Shown piece by piece: positions 49,382 to 60,195 of a stretch of DNA of 64,000 bases (within the stretch, counting starts at the first letter, position 1; every line of letters starts with the position of its first letter). This DNA comes from Hyaloraphidium curvatum (Eukaryota > Monoblepharomycota > Hyaloraphidiomycetes > Hyaloraphidiales > Hyaloraphidiaceae). Made by a program: the position numbers and the translations under genes. The stretch is from positions 1,316,501-1,380,500 of the forward strand of contig JAIVFI010000001.1 in assembly GCA_025558095.1 (NCBI GenBank), read 5' to 3'. The notes under the pieces are model-generated. The model searched no databases and was not told the origin of the DNA. It was given only the letters and a program-made list of their open reading frames with translations.

Positions 49382-50019
49382 CGGATTCGCGGGCTGGATT
49401 CCCCGCCTTTTTGTCGAGATGGTACTGCCTTTCCGGGATCGTCCTGATGGGCAGCTTCGAAGCCAATGATAGGAACAGATGTATCTCCGTCGCAAGCTAT
49501 GCGTTGTCCCATTCCTGTTCGCCACACGCTATACCGTTGCCCCGCTCTTCCTCGCTATGCACGAGAGAATCTCTTCATATACGTTACCGGAGTAGAGCTC
49601 ATGCCCATGGGTGGCCACCGAGATCGTGCGCGGGAGACAGCCGAACGCGAAGCGCCTCAGGGTGCCAGCGAGACAACGCCTTTGCCAGAACATAACGCAG
49701 TCAGAAGCGGTCGCTATAACTTTGGAGGATGGATCCTGGATTCGGTCATTGATGGATGTGCTTTTGCTTTCGGATTTCGGCGCGGTGAGACGGAAGCGTG
49801 GAAGCCTCCTGAAGCCGATCGCAACGATGGCGATGCCCTGCAACGCATCCAGTGGAGCAGCTATCCGTCTTTACACGCGGTGGAAGATCCCCTTGCACGC
49901 ACCCATGCGCCGTGCACGTATGCACACAGCTGTGGGAGGGGCTTCTGGAGTGACTCGATTTCAGGGCACGGACGAACTCCCCGCACCGCAATCCCAGCCC
50001 TCCGACACCAACACAAACC
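49382..50019. other. intergenic, no gene recognised
   Basis: About 640 bases. Open frames run through it but begin without good starts and look random. Relatively AT-rich. Confidence 0.4.
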
Positions 50020-52220
50020 ATGGCCTGCTCCGGCCGCGCCAAAGACCCCGCTCCGCCCACCTCTCGCGTCTCGCTCGTGCCCGACGGCCCCCTCGCCGGG
50101 GCCGCCGCCGATGGCTACCCGTTCATCCTTGACTCGCTGCTCGGCAAGGGCTACCGCCGGCTCGACTTCACCACCGCCGCCAAGGAGCCGTCGGACCGCG
50201 AAGCCGTCCTGCTGTGGCTCAACCGCGGCTGGGGATGGGGTTTCGGCTTCAAGTGGGCGCGACTTGAGCTCGTGCTGTGGGCTTCACTGACCGAGCGCAT
50301 CTGCAGCCACGACGAGGCGGCCGAGTGCTTCAAAAAGGCCATCGAGCTCGACAAGGACGGCTGTCCGATGGCGTGGTGGGGTCTCGCGTGGACGACGAGC
50401 CCCAACTACAACCTGGTGCGCCAATCATCGCCGCCCGCGGGCTTCTGGAATTTGATCGCGATGCCGTCCGGAACGCAGCCGATCCGTGAAGACGCCGAGG
50501 ACCAGACATCCAGGGACGCCGCCGTCAAGGCGCTCGAGATCGCGGAGCGGTGCGGGGCCGAGTGGGAGAAGCGGCTCTGCGCGGCCATGGTCAGGCGGCA
50601 CGTCGTGGAAGGCAGGCCCGAGCTCGTGCGCAAGGATGCAGAAGCCCGCGCGATCCTCGACCAGAACGTGGGTCCGTCCGCTCCGACGAAGCGATGAACC
50701 TGAAAGCCGTCGCCACGTCCAGTATGCCGACGCGATGCAGGCCGCCTACGACGCCCTCTACCCCGGCTCGCACGACCCCGACGTGGCCGCGCTGGCCGCC
50801 GAGGCGCTCATGCAGCTGTCGCCCTGGAAGCTGTGGCCGTACGTGCCCACCCCGCCGGAGGACTTTGTCACCGTGTCCAAGGCGCCTGAGATCCCGGAGC
50901 TGACGGCGCGGATCCTCGGCATCGTCGCGCGGGCGTTCGAGGACGAGCCGAAGAACAAGGAGCACACGGGGCTCGTGCACTTATGGTGAGCCGGCTTCCG
51001 GCATCCGCTGATCGAGAGCTTCCTGCTCAAAATCCGACCCCAGGATCCACGTGTGGGAGATGTCGCCGACGCCCGGCCGCGGCCTCGAGCTGGGACAATA
51101 CCTCCTCCACGCCACCGAGCTCGGTTCAGGCCACCTGCTGCACATGCCCTCGCACCTCCAGGTCCAGATCGGGGCTTACAAGGAGGCCGTGGAGGCGAAC
51201 AAGCGCGCGTGGGAGGCCGACCAGAGGTTCCTGAAGCACCATCAGGGGGGCGTCTACACGATGTACATCGTAAGCGGCTCGGATCGACCTTCACAACAAG
51301 TGCTCACTGACATATCCGCGCGCAGATCCACGACCTGCACATGCTCGTCTTTGCCGCCCTCTTCCAGGCCAACAAGGCCGACGCCATGGCCTACTCCGAC
51401 ACGCTGACCGCCCTCTGCTCCGACGGGGTCATCCGCGCCTTCCCGGACCTGCTGGAGAGCTACGTGCCCCTGAAGCTGCACGCCATGATCCGCTTCGGCA
51501 TGTTCGAGGAGATGCTGGAGCAGCCGATGCCGGAGGACCGCGAGATGTACTGCACGACGGCGGCCACGGTCTTGTATGCCCGGGGCATCGCGTTCGCGGC
51601 GCTGGGCGACGTGAAGGCGGCCAGGGAGGAGCAGGCCCAGTTCAGGGAGGCGAAAGGCAGGATACCCGAGTCGCGGATGCACTTCCAGGTCCCTGTGTCG
51701 CTCATCATGGAGGTCAGTAGCCTGTTTGGCCCCGCAAACGGTTCTTTCGCTGAAAACACCCCCCGATCCAGGTGGCCGACGAGATGCTCGAGGGCGAGAT
51801 CCTTTTCCGCGAAGGCCGGCACGACGAGTGCTTCGAGCGCATCCGCAAAGCCGTCCGGCTCGACGACGCGCTGCCGTACATGGTCAGTGTCGATCGTCGC
51901 TCACCGTCCACCGTTGCTCCTCGGCTGACGACGAACAGGAGCCTTGGGGATGGATGGTACCCGCCCGCCACGCCCTCGGCGCCCTGCTTCTTGCCGCCGG
52001 CCGCGCCGGGGAGGCGACGCCCATATACAGGGCCGACATGTCGACATGCAAGCACCCCGACAACATCTGGAGCCTCCGCGGGCTGCTCGAATGCCTAGAG
52101 ATCCTCGGGAAGGGCGCCGAGCTGCACCCGGGGGAGACGGAGGAGATCAGGGCCAGGGTGGCCGGAAAGGCGGCCGAGGCGGACGTGGCGGTAAACGTGA
52201 GCTGCTACTGCAGGCGCTGA
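50020..52220 (+). CDS. tetratricopeptide-repeat protein
   Basis: Exons 50020-50667, 50723-50985, 51044-51269, 51326-51712, 51772-51882, 51939-52220, GT-AG introns of 55-59 nt; 638 aa. Helical repeats include AAECFKKAIELDKDGCPMAWWGLAW near the start and HALGALLLAAGRAGEA near the end. The middle segment, HLWIHVWEMSPTPGRGLELGQYL...GSGHLLHMPSHLQVQIG, resembles a conserved block of bacterial-type TPR proteins (HLYIHALE...GHLVHMPSHIY); it appears only after splicing intron 2. The His residues in this block could bind metal. No membrane segment or signal. Function unknown. Confidence 0.85.
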
Positions 52221-52349
52221 GGTCGCAAGTCTTCCAAGGAAGTTGAAATCAATCTCTTTTGTTGAATGCTGCAACACGATCTTCAAAGCTTGGCACCGGC
52301 TCCTTTGCTCGCCTTGCCTGTAGCGGTGCTGGTGTCAGAATAAACCAGA

Positions 52350-53211
52350 TCAGAGCACCACGTCCGACCTACCCGTCCACTTGGGCGCCCGCTTCTCGAT
52401 GAACGCCGTCAGCCCCTCCTTGGTGTCCTCGCTGGAGGTCACCTCGGCAAACAGCTGGTCCGTGAGCTTCTTGAGGTGGTCGTCGCTCTCGTACGCGGCG
52501 GCCAGCACGACCTTGCGGCTCGCGTAGACGGCCAGCGGGGCCGCCTGGGTGATCTGCTCCGCCAGCTTCCTCGCCTCCTTCTCCGCCTCGCCGGGCTTGA
52601 CCAGCCGGGTGACCATGCCGAGGTGGTACGCGCGCTCGGCGGGGATGGGCTCGCCGGTGAGGATGACCTCCATTGCGGCGGCCTGGCCGATCGCGCGGGG
52701 GAGCCGGAAGAGGCCGCCGGCGCCGGCGATCAGGTTGCGCTTGACCTCGGCCAGGCCGAAGGTGGAACGAGTGGTGGCGACGACGAGGTCGCAGGCGAGG
52801 GTGATCTCGCAGCCGCCGGCGGTGGCGAGGCCGTCGATGGCGGCGATGATGGGCTTGCGGCGCTCGCGGTAGACGAAGCCGGCGAACCCGCCGCGCTTGG
52901 TGGCGAGACCGCCGGAGCCGCTGTTGATCGCCTTGAGGTCCGCGCCGGCGCAGAAGACGGGGCTCTTGTGGCCCTCCGTGTTGGCCGTGAGGATCCCGAC
53001 CCAGACCTTCGGTTGGGGGACACACTCCGGTCAGCGCCGCGACGCGTTCCCAGCGCGATGGAACGCGTACGTCATCGTCGGCCTCGAACGTGTCTAGGTG
53101 TTTTTCCATCGCGTTCGCAACTCCGGCGTTCACGGCATTGCGCTGGTCGGGCCGGTTGAGGGTGAAGATGCCTATACGGCCTTCCTTGCGGTACAACACG
53201 AGGTCGGCCAT
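52350..53211 (-). CDS. enoyl-CoA hydratase/isomerase family protein
   Basis: Crotonase-fold enzyme, hydration of 2-enoyl-CoA in beta-oxidation or a related acyl-CoA reaction. Exons 53211-53071 and 53006-52350 (64-nt intron); 265 aa, usual length. VFCAGADLKAI gives the first oxyanion-hole strand, AAIDGLATAGGCEITLACDL the second, and FGLAEVKRNLIAGAGGLFRLPRAIG the catalytic region with a glutamate at the usual place (AEV). EKRAPKWTGR near the end is typical. No N-terminal mitochondrial presequence and no clear C-terminal peroxisomal SKL, so the compartment is unclear. Confidence 0.92.
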
Positions 53212-53736
53212 CGCGTAAGGCGTTGTGAGAAGATGGGGGAGGGGGGATTCGTGGGTTGAGGAGGCCCGCGTGTCGACGAGAGCACGTTGAACCGGTCCGG
53301 AGATGCCGACACAGTCGCGCGGATTTGCCGCAGGCCGTGCGACTTGCCGCATATTCGCAGCGCCATCCTCCCCGGGGACGATGTGCACTCATCGGCGCGG
53401 TTTTGCAGCTCTCTACCGACGACAAAAGAGACGCTAGGTCCACAAGCTGAAGCGAATGAGGCGGCCAGCTACGAGCGCTGACCCTGGCTTTACCGCGATC
53501 ACGGCCCGTTCCATCCATCTCCAAGCAGCCCATCTACCCGGATTCCATCGCTTGGGATTGGAGTCGATTCGCTGCCACGCTGATGGATCAACGGGTCTGT
53601 CAGGGCCCCAGACACTGGCCGGTGGCGGCGAGGCGGACGGCCGGCCCGCCGGCCCCCGACGGATCGCCAAACTCCCGAATATCCGTCCACTCCGACGCCA
53701 ACCGCCTCCCACCTGCCTGCTCCCCCGCCGCGAAAC
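53212..53736. other. divergent promoter region
   Basis: 525 bases between the hydratase and LUD genes; no gene seen. Confidence 0.4.
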
Positions 53737-54453
53737 ATGGCCGCCCCGCCGAAGACCGTGTGGACCGCGGCGGAGATCGCCGAGCACGATGCGCAGCTCA
53801 AGGTGGACCCTCACACCTCCGAACTCCTGGCAAAGTACAGCGCGCCGGCCTCGGACGACGCCGTCGAGCGCACCATCGCCAAGCTCAAGGAGAAGAAGTT
53901 CGACGCCCACGCGTTCGACACGCCCGAGGCCGCGTGCGACTTCCTGGCCACGCTCGTCAAGGACGGCGACGAGTTCGGCGCCGGCGGCTCCATGACGCTG
54001 ACCCAGATCGGCCTGTGGGACGCCTTCGCTAAGAAGCTGCCCAAGGCTGTCAACCTGAAGCAGCTCTCGAACGAGGCCCGCGGCGCCGGCGACCCGGCCA
54101 AGTCCGCCCAGCTGGCCGCCAAGGGCCTGGTGGCCAAGACCTTCTTCTCCTCGTGCTCCGCCATCTCGGAGGAGGGCGACCTCTACACCACGGACCTCAG
54201 CGGTACCCGGATCGCCGGCTGGCTCACCGCCGGCCGCGCCATCATCGTCGCGGGGTCCAACAAGGTCGTCAAGGACGAGGCCGCCGCCTGGGCGCGCATG
54301 AAGGACTACCAGTGGGCGCTCGAGAGCGCCAGGATGAGGGCGACCACGCCCCTCCCGGGGAGCATGATGAACAACCAGCTCGTGATCAGGGCGGACAACC
54401 CGTTCGCCCCAAGGATAACGGTGGTTATTGTCAAAGGCTCGTACGGGTTCTGA
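53737..54453 (+). CDS. LUD-domain protein (LutC/DUF162-like)
   Basis: Intronless, 238 aa. The LUD fold (PF02589) is recognised from EFGAGGSMTLTQIGLWDAF, the KTFFSSCSAISEEGDLYTTDLSGTR block and AIIVAGSNKVVKDEAAAWARM. Bacterial relatives take part in lactate utilisation (LutABC), usually with iron-sulfur partners; none is encoded nearby, so a stand-alone role is likely. It ends with a beta-strand VVIVKGSYGF. The start ATG 53737 has good context (AACATGG). No targeting signal seen. Confidence 0.88.
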   Translation: MAAPPKTVWTAAEIAEHDAQLKVDPHTSELLAKYSAPASDDAVERTIAKLKEKKFDAHAFDTPEAACDFLATLVKDGDEFGAGGSMTLTQIGLWDAFAKKLPKAVNLKQLSNEARGAGDPAKSAQLAAKGLVAKTFFSSCSAISEEGDLYTTDLSGTRIAGWLTAGRAIIVAGSNKVVKDEAAAWARMKDYQWALESARMRATTPLPGSMMNNQLVIRADNPFAPRITVVIVKGSYGF

Positions 54454-54545
54454 GCGACCCCTCGGACGCGGACTCGGACTTTTTGGACACACCGATACAA
54501 CGTGGCCGCGGTAGGCCTTGAAAAAGCAATGTAAGACCTCGATAT

Positions 54546-56325
54546 CTATAGGCAGGAAACGAGAGCGATCAGACAAGTAATCAACAGTACTGCTCTTCCA
54601 ATTGCGGGTCCCCCGGAAGCACTGCTCGGCCTCGACGAGGTGGAAGTGAAAGGCCCAGCGCTCATCGACACGGCAGTCGACAACGCCGCCGACGTTGTCT
54701 GGATAGGAGTCGCCGGACTCCCGGCCGTCGAGGTCGCCGTGGATGCCGCCGTCCGCGTCGCAGCAGTCGATCCCGCCGGCCTCTCCCCCGACCGCACGAC
54801 CATGGCGTTGCTCATCTGCCCGACGGGCATCCGCGGCATCACCCCGCCCGTCCAGGGCACGAAATCCGGCAGCGGCACCACCTCGGCCGCCTCCCCGGCG
54901 TTGATCGCGTTGTCCCTCGCCAGCTGCGCCGTGTTGCAGGTCGGGTTCGAGGCCGTGCACCCGTCGCCTTCTTCCCCGATCCCCAAGGCCATGCCCGCGC
55001 CGCCGTTGCGGATGTAGTTGCCGCGGATGGAGAGCCGCTCGTCCGAAAGCACGGGCGAGGGCACGCCTGTCCTCGCCGTGATTGGCTCCACCGCTCCTCT
55101 CACCATGAAGTGCTGGTAGGCGCTCTGCACTCCCGCGGGGTTCACGATCCTGTTGTTGGCCACGATCACGTCCCTGCAGGGAATGAACTCGCCCCCGTCG
55201 TTCGGACCGTCGCTCATGGGCGCCGCCGGTCCCCAACCGCCCTGGACCCGCAGCTGCGCGCACCGCGTCGCGTTGCCGTCGCAGCTCCTCGCGCCCGGAA
55301 CGATCTCGACGAGGTGCGAGCGGGTGCCCACGCGCGTGCACTCGTTGAACGCGAAAATGGTGAACGAACAACCGTTACAGCCGAAACATGATCCCTCAGT
55401 GTCCCGAATGCGGTTGTTGGTAAACTTCACGTCCACGGCCTCGTAGAAGAGCCACGGCGGGGTCATGAACTCGAACCCTGTGCCCTGCCCAGCGGTGAAC
55501 CCCCCCGTGCCGCAGTTGAACAGCTCGTTGCCGTCGAAGCGCAGGTGCGCCGAGCCGCCCTTGACGTACGCGCACCAGTCCCCGGCGTCGTGGATGGACG
55601 AGTTGAGCACGTGGCCGAACTGCACGGCGACGTAGTCCAGCCCGTTCTCGTAGTTGCCGGAGAGCTCGCAGTTTTCCACGTAGAAGTGCTGGCAATGGTT
55701 TACCTTGAGGGTCTCCTGCGCAGCACCGCTCCCGTCGGCGCGGACGTTCCGCAGGAGGACAAAATCGCACAGCTCAAAGTGCAGGGAGTCCCCCTGGGTG
55801 CGAAGTGCCAGGTCCATTATATAGAGGTAGCGGCAGTTGAATAGGTTGAGGTCTCGGGTGAGCGTCACGGTCCCCAGGGTCTCCCCGCGGATCACGACCG
55901 GGAAGCGGTACGTCCCGTGCGCGTTCTCCATGAAGGTCGGGACCTGCCCCTCGCCGTACGTGCCCGGCAGCAGGTTGATCCGGTATCCCGTGGTTGCGCT
56001 GGCGTTGCTCCCGGTACGCGGAATGAGGTCGCGCCACGCGCGGACAAACGTCGTCGGGGATCCCCGCGACGAGCCGTCGCTGGCCCCGGAGCCCGTGGGG
56101 GAGACGTATATCTCGCGGAGGACGGGGGTTCCCACATCGTACGGGAGGATATTTCCGGAAACTCTGGGGGGGAGGCAGCGGGTGAACGGGCGGGAAACAA
56201 GTGGCGAACTCCGCCGAAACCCACAGGTTGCCCGCCAGCAGCGGCGGCGCCTGCGCCGAGGCATGTGCGGCGAAGCCCAGCGCCAATAGCGCTGCGGCAA
56301 TCGCGATTCGTCTTCGGGATGCCAT
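54546..56325 (-). CDS. secreted GPI-type right-handed beta-helix protein
   Basis: Exons 56325-56225 and 56163-54546 (61-nt intron); 572 aa. The signal peptide is MASRRRIAIAAALLALGFAA, cut near HASA. After the intron, REIYVSPTGSGASDGSSRGSP starts a parallel beta-helix of the pectate-lyase/NosD type, with repeated N-rich rungs (NCRYLYIMDL, NHCQHFYVENCELSGN, VIVANNRIVNP). A Cys-rich loop EGSCFGCNGCSF lies in the middle. The C-terminus is Ser/Thr/Ala-rich and ends in a hydrophobic run (AVLLITCLIALVSC) after SASGG, a likely GPI attachment signal. A wall-bound polysaccharide enzyme or adhesin is plausible; no lyase catalytic residues could be assigned. Confidence 0.82.
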
Positions 56326-56863
56326 CGAGCTTGCTGAGGGGGATGCCTGGGTCCCAGGCCCATTATGACCCGCCGTCAGCTGCACAGCATCGCGACAACC
56401 CAGCTCAGCTTTTGCCACCCTGTGAGCACGCTGTGCCAGATTTCCTCGCGTTGGACGGCCTGCTCGTTGCTTCCTCGCCGGCTTCTGATCAAGTTGGCAC
56501 GGCCCAGGCAAAACCCGTGCGAAGACTGTAGCCCAACTCGAGTTGGAGGTGTCGAGCCCAGCTAAGTTCCCAATGAGCTTCATTATGAAAAGATTGCGAC
56601 CGTGGCATCCCACAGCTTGCCAGGGAACTCAATGGTCCGGAGATGGACCAAGAGTAGAGATGTCAGGCACGGGACGAAATCGGCGGGAAACACACAGGCC
56701 CAAGGGCACCGGGACTACGTAGATCGAATCGATAATGCAGTACGGAAGACACAATCGAAGGTGGACTTATTCTTTCTTTTACGTGCCCCGGGACGTGCGA
56801 AGAGTTTCCGCCGCATAGAAGCAAGTCAACAGATCACCCCACATCGCCCAGAAACCCCGAGAC
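56326..56863. other. divergent promoter region
   Basis: 538 bases between the beta-helix and Rieske-DUF455 genes; no gene seen. Confidence 0.4.
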
Positions 56864-58348
56864 ATGGGCTCCCTCGACCCGGCGGCGCGCCAAGTGCCGA
56901 GGATATTGGCTTCATTTTCGCCTGCCGCCCTGGTTTTGCGTGCCGCGGGCGGCGGCGACGTGCGGGGTGCCGTTTCGCGGCTGCCGCGCTCCCGCGTCGT
57001 CGTGGACTTCACGCGGCGCCCGCTGGAGAGCTACAAGCACCCGGAGAAATCTCTGCCGCGGCGCATGCTGGTCATTGCCGTGGCAGATGCCCTCCACGCT
57101 CTCGACGGCTCGTGCCCGCACATCGGCAAGCCGCTCGACCTCGGGGACATCGAGGACATCACACTCTCGCTGCCCGATGGCACCTCCGAAACGGGCCCCG
57201 CGATAGTCTGCCCAGCGCACTTTTTCGACTTTTCGCTCGCCTCGGGCCGCTCGTCGGGGTGCCCCAACTCGGCGGTGGTCTACACCGTGGCGCCGCTCGC
57301 AGACGGGGCCGTTGAGATCGGCGGGATCTGGCAGGGCGAGATTGGGCAGGAGCTGGGGGAGGAGTTTGAGTGCCTGGCACGGGAGGTCGTGCCCAAGAAG
57401 CCCATTGCTGTGCCGGAGGCCTCCGCAGAGGAGGCCGAGGATGTCTCCAACAACGTCGCCGGCACCGCGGTTCCTGATCTCTCAAAGCTCAACCTGGAAG
57501 GCAACACGGCCGATCCAACGGATCTCCTTTCCGGCCTTCGGACCGCACTCCTTACCCCCAACCTCGCGGCGAAAGCGGCCCTCATCCTGCGCCTCAAGAC
57601 CCTTTTCGACGAGGGCCTGCCGGTCGGCCCTCGAAGCGCCTATACCCCACCGGATGTCCCGCCTCGCGAGGCCGATGTGCTCTTTGTGGACCCGAAGCGC
57701 GTCCGCAGGCGCGGATTCGGCAGCGAGGTTGGCCGCCTGGCGATGCTGCACGCGCTCGCCAATGTCGAGGGCTGGGCCATGGACCTCGGTTGCGATGTGA
57801 TGCTGCGGTTCGCCTCGTACCGGCTGGCCGGGCCGGGCCCGGATGACGGCGAGGACGGGATGCCCCCGCGCGCTTTCTTTGCCGATTTCCTCAAGCTCTC
57901 GGCCGAAGAGGCCAAGCACTTTTCCCTCCTCGCCGCCCGCCTCGCGGAGCTCGGCTCGCCGTTCCCCTCAAAAGACTTCCCCTGCCACCTCGGCCTCTGG
58001 GACGCCGCCGCATCCACCGCCTCGGACCTGATGGACCGCCTCGCCCTCGTGCACATGGTCCACGAAGCCCGCGGGCTGGACGTGAACCCGGGGACCATCT
58101 CCAAGTTCGCTGCGGCGGGCGACGCCGCCTCGGCCGCGATGCTCAAGGTCATCCACGAGGACGAGGTGACGCACGTCGCGGCGGGGGTCAGGTGGTTCGA
58201 GGCCGCGTGCAAAGCCAGGGGTTTGGATCCCGTGGCCGAGTTCAGGGGGGTGCTGGACCGGCAGCGCAACGGGAGGATCAGGCCGCCTTACAACGAGGCG
58301 GATAGGGACAGGGCGGGGATGGCGAGGGCGTACTACGTCGACGAGTAG
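56864..58348 (+). CDS. Rieske [2Fe-2S] domain fused to DUF455 ferritin-like domain
   Basis: Intronless, 494 aa. The N-terminal part (residues 45-160) has the Rieske cluster ligands C84-P-H86 and C116-x2-H119 in GSCPHIGKPLDLG and IVCPAHFFDF. The C-terminal part (285-450) is a DUF455/MiaE-like helical domain: LAMLHALANVEGWAMDL, LSAEEAKHFSLLAARL and VIHEDEVTHVAAGVRWFE give the ExxH pairs (E349/H352, E434/H437) and other carboxylates expected of a di-iron site, and NPGTISKF is a family hallmark. A Rieske cluster next to a di-iron site suggests one-chain electron delivery for an oxidation. A linker of about 100 residues joins them. Substrate unknown. No targeting signal seen. Confidence 0.88.
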   Translation: MGSLDPAARQVPRILASFSPAALVLRAAGGGDVRGAVSRLPRSRVVVDFTRRPLESYKHPEKSLPRRMLVIAVADALHALDGSCPHIGKPLDLGDIEDITLSLPDGTSETGPAIVCPAHFFDFSLASGRSSGCPNSAVVYTVAPLADGAVEIGGIWQGEIGQELGEEFECLAREVVPKKPIAVPEASAEEAEDVSNNVAGTAVPDLSKLNLEGNTADPTDLLSGLRTALLTPNLAAKAALILRLKTLFDEGLPVGPRSAYTPPDVPPREADVLFVDPKRVRRRGFGSEVGRLAMLHALANVEGWAMDLGCDVMLRFASYRLAGPGPDDGEDGMPPRAFFADFLKLSAEEAKHFSLLAARLAELGSPFPSKDFPCHLGLWDAAASTASDLMDRLALVHMVHEARGLDVNPGTISKFAAAGDAASAAMLKVIHEDEVTHVAAGVRWFEAACKARGLDPVAEFRGVLDRQRNGRIRPPYNEADRDRAGMARAYYVDE

Positions 58349-58398
58349 GGCAAGCATGTTGATTCGGCCTGGCGCATTACACTTCTGCTCATCAGAGC

Positions 58399-59049
58399 CT
58401 ACTGGTGCGTCGACTCCGCCGGGCACCCCGGGATGACGCAGCTCTGCGGGAGCGAGTACTCGTACGCCTGCACCACGACAAAGTACCCGTCCGCGCACTG
58501 CGGGAACGGCTTCTGCGAGTCCGTCGACGCGATGGTGTACGAGTAGAGGTCCGTGCAGGCGTCGAAGGTCTTCTGGGTCGAGGCCCCCGCGCGGATCTGC
58601 TCCCAGCTTTCCGGCCTGGCGCACGACCACCACATCGACATCTGCCTCACGCGGCCGACCACGGGCCCCGAAGCCCGGGGCGAGTACATGGCCGTGATGC
58701 CCGCGGCGTTGACGGTCAGCCAGAGCTGGCCCGACTGGTCGCCGCAGTCGCCGCCGGTGCCCGGTGCCGAGCATCCGTGCGTCGAGTTGTCCGAGAAGGC
58801 CTTGACGGTGTCGACCATCACCCCGTAGTACGAGCCCGGCTTGACGGGGCCGAGGACGAGACCGGGGGCCCTGACGGGCGAGGGCGACCACGGCACGTTG
58901 TTGGGCAGGGCGAAGGCGACGTCGGCGACGCAGGGCATCGGTGCAGGGTCCGTCGTGTTGAGGTCAAGGAGTTGCGCGTTTGCGGGAGACAGCATGGCGG
59001 CGATGAGGGCGCCGGCGAGGGCGAGGAGGGTAGCGTTCAGGCGGGCCAT
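58399..59049 (-). CDS. small secreted Cys-containing protein
   Basis: Intronless, 216 aa. A signal peptide (MARLNATLLALAGALIAAML, cleavage near SPANAQ) precedes a mature part with ten cysteines (CVAD, HGCSAP, GDCGD, WWSCAR, DACTD, PQCAD and others), enough for five disulfides. Aromatic strands such as SYYGVMVDTVKAF and GYFVVVQAYEY suggest a beta fold. No family recognised; an extracellular or wall protein. A TATA box lies about 105 bp upstream of the start codon. The neighbours on both sides of the divergent promoter region may be co-regulated. Confidence 0.75.
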   Translation of the reverse strand: MARLNATLLALAGALIAAMLSPANAQLLDLNTTDPAPMPCVADVAFALPNNVPWSPSPVRAPGLVLGPVKPGSYYGVMVDTVKAFSDNSTHGCSAPGTGGDCGDQSGQLWLTVNAAGITAMYSPRASGPVVGRVRQMSMWWSCARPESWEQIRAGASTQKTFDACTDLYSYTIASTDSQKPFPQCADGYFVVVQAYEYSLPQSCVIPGCPAESTHQ

Positions 59050-59153
59050 CGGTCGATGTGCCTGGGTTGGTTGGAGTGGGTTCTGGCTTCGAGTAGAGGA
59101 GCGCTGGCTGTAGTCGGTCGACTTGATGTCGATCCAGCGTGCTCCGTGGGGTC

Positions 59154-59160
59154 ATATATA
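59154..59160 (-). promoter_or_regulatory. TATA box of the secreted Cys protein gene
   Basis: TATATAT on the minus strand, 105 bp before the start codon at 59049, in otherwise GC-rich DNA. Confidence 0.5.
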
Positions 59161-59291
59161 CCCGATTCGGGGTTCTTGCGACAGTTCTCGCGGCGGAAGG
59201 TTGGCGGTGCACAGCCTGGGGACCGCGGCCGGCTGCGCCTCAATTCTCGAACCCCCTCGCCAGAACCCCGCCAAAACCATCCCGGCGCCAG

Positions 59292-59298
59292 ATATAAG
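59292..59298 (+). promoter_or_regulatory. TATA box of the WW-domain gene
   Basis: ATATAAG, 93 bp before the start codon at 59391. It faces away from the TATA of the divergent neighbour at a similar distance. Confidence 0.45.
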
Positions 59299-59390
59299 CT
59301 CGGCATCGCGCCAGGACATCGCCATCAGTCGCAACAGCACTTCCAAACTCGAAACTACCGCAACCAACTCTTACCCACCTCAGCAACGAA

Positions 59391-59981
59391 ATGCACGGGC
59401 GCCGCAACAACAACGTGGTCGAGGACGTCATGATCGCCGGCCTCGTCATGCAGAACTCCAAGAACAAGAAGGAGATCCGGCAGCAGCAGAGCCAGATCAA
59501 CGCCATGCAGAGCCAGCAGGCCACGCAGCAGGCCTACGCCGCCGGCGTCGCCGCTGGGTCGGGGTCGGCCTACTACGCACCGACCGCCTACGCCGTCCAG
59601 CCCGTGGCCTACGCGCAGCCGGTGCCGATGAACACTGCCCCCGTGGCGCAACCCAGGCCGGTGCAGACAGTGGTCGTCTCCCCTCCGCCCATGCCCGCGC
59701 CTCCTCCGAGGACGGCTACCCCTTCCCTCCCCGCCGGCTGGCTCCGCATCGCCGATCCTTCCACCGGAGAGCACTACTACGTGAACACTACCGTTACCCC
59801 CGCGATCACGCAGTGGGAGGCGCCCGAGGCGGCGAACTTCGCGGCGCCGGCGTGCCCGCCGCCGAAGCTGCCCAGGGGGTGGTGCGCGCGGATCGACCCC
59901 GCGACGGGGAGGGAGTTTTTCGTGTGCACGTTGGTGGAACCGGCGGCGGCGCAGTGGGAGAGGCCGGCGGTGGCGGCGTAG
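59391..59981 (+). CDS. protein with two WW domains
   Basis: Intronless, 196 aa. The N-terminal helix is rich in Gln/Asn (EIRQQQSQINAMQSQQ), followed by an Ala/Pro/Tyr linker with PPP stretches. Two WW-like domains end the protein: LPAGWLRIADPSTGEHYYVN...TQWEAP (residues about 113-145) and LPRGWCARIDPATGREFFVC...AQWERP (about 161-192). Both keep the first Trp and the final Trp-x2-Pro. The second has Cys-Thr in place of the usual Asn in the third strand. WW domains bind proline-rich peptides, and the linker itself could be an internal ligand. Function unknown. Confidence 0.82.
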   Translation: MHGRRNNNVVEDVMIAGLVMQNSKNKKEIRQQQSQINAMQSQQATQQAYAAGVAAGSGSAYYAPTAYAVQPVAYAQPVPMNTAPVAQPRPVQTVVVSPPPMPAPPPRTATPSLPAGWLRIADPSTGEHYYVNTTVTPAITQWEAPEAANFAAPACPPPKLPRGWCARIDPATGREFFVCTLVEPAAAQWERPAVAA

Positions 59982-60195
59982 ATGGGGCTTTGGGAGCGAA
60001 AGGGAGAATATCATCCGGGTCAGGCATCGGATCGAGGGCTACCACGACCCAGTCCATTGCCAAAATTAGCCAAAGCAAGTCTACATCTCTGTGGTGAGGG
60101 AGTCCAACCAACCCGAAGCTGGCTGCGTTATCCGGATCGGCCGGTGGCACGTCGGACCCTCCAAGCCTCTGCCGATCCCCATCCCCAGGGCCGCC

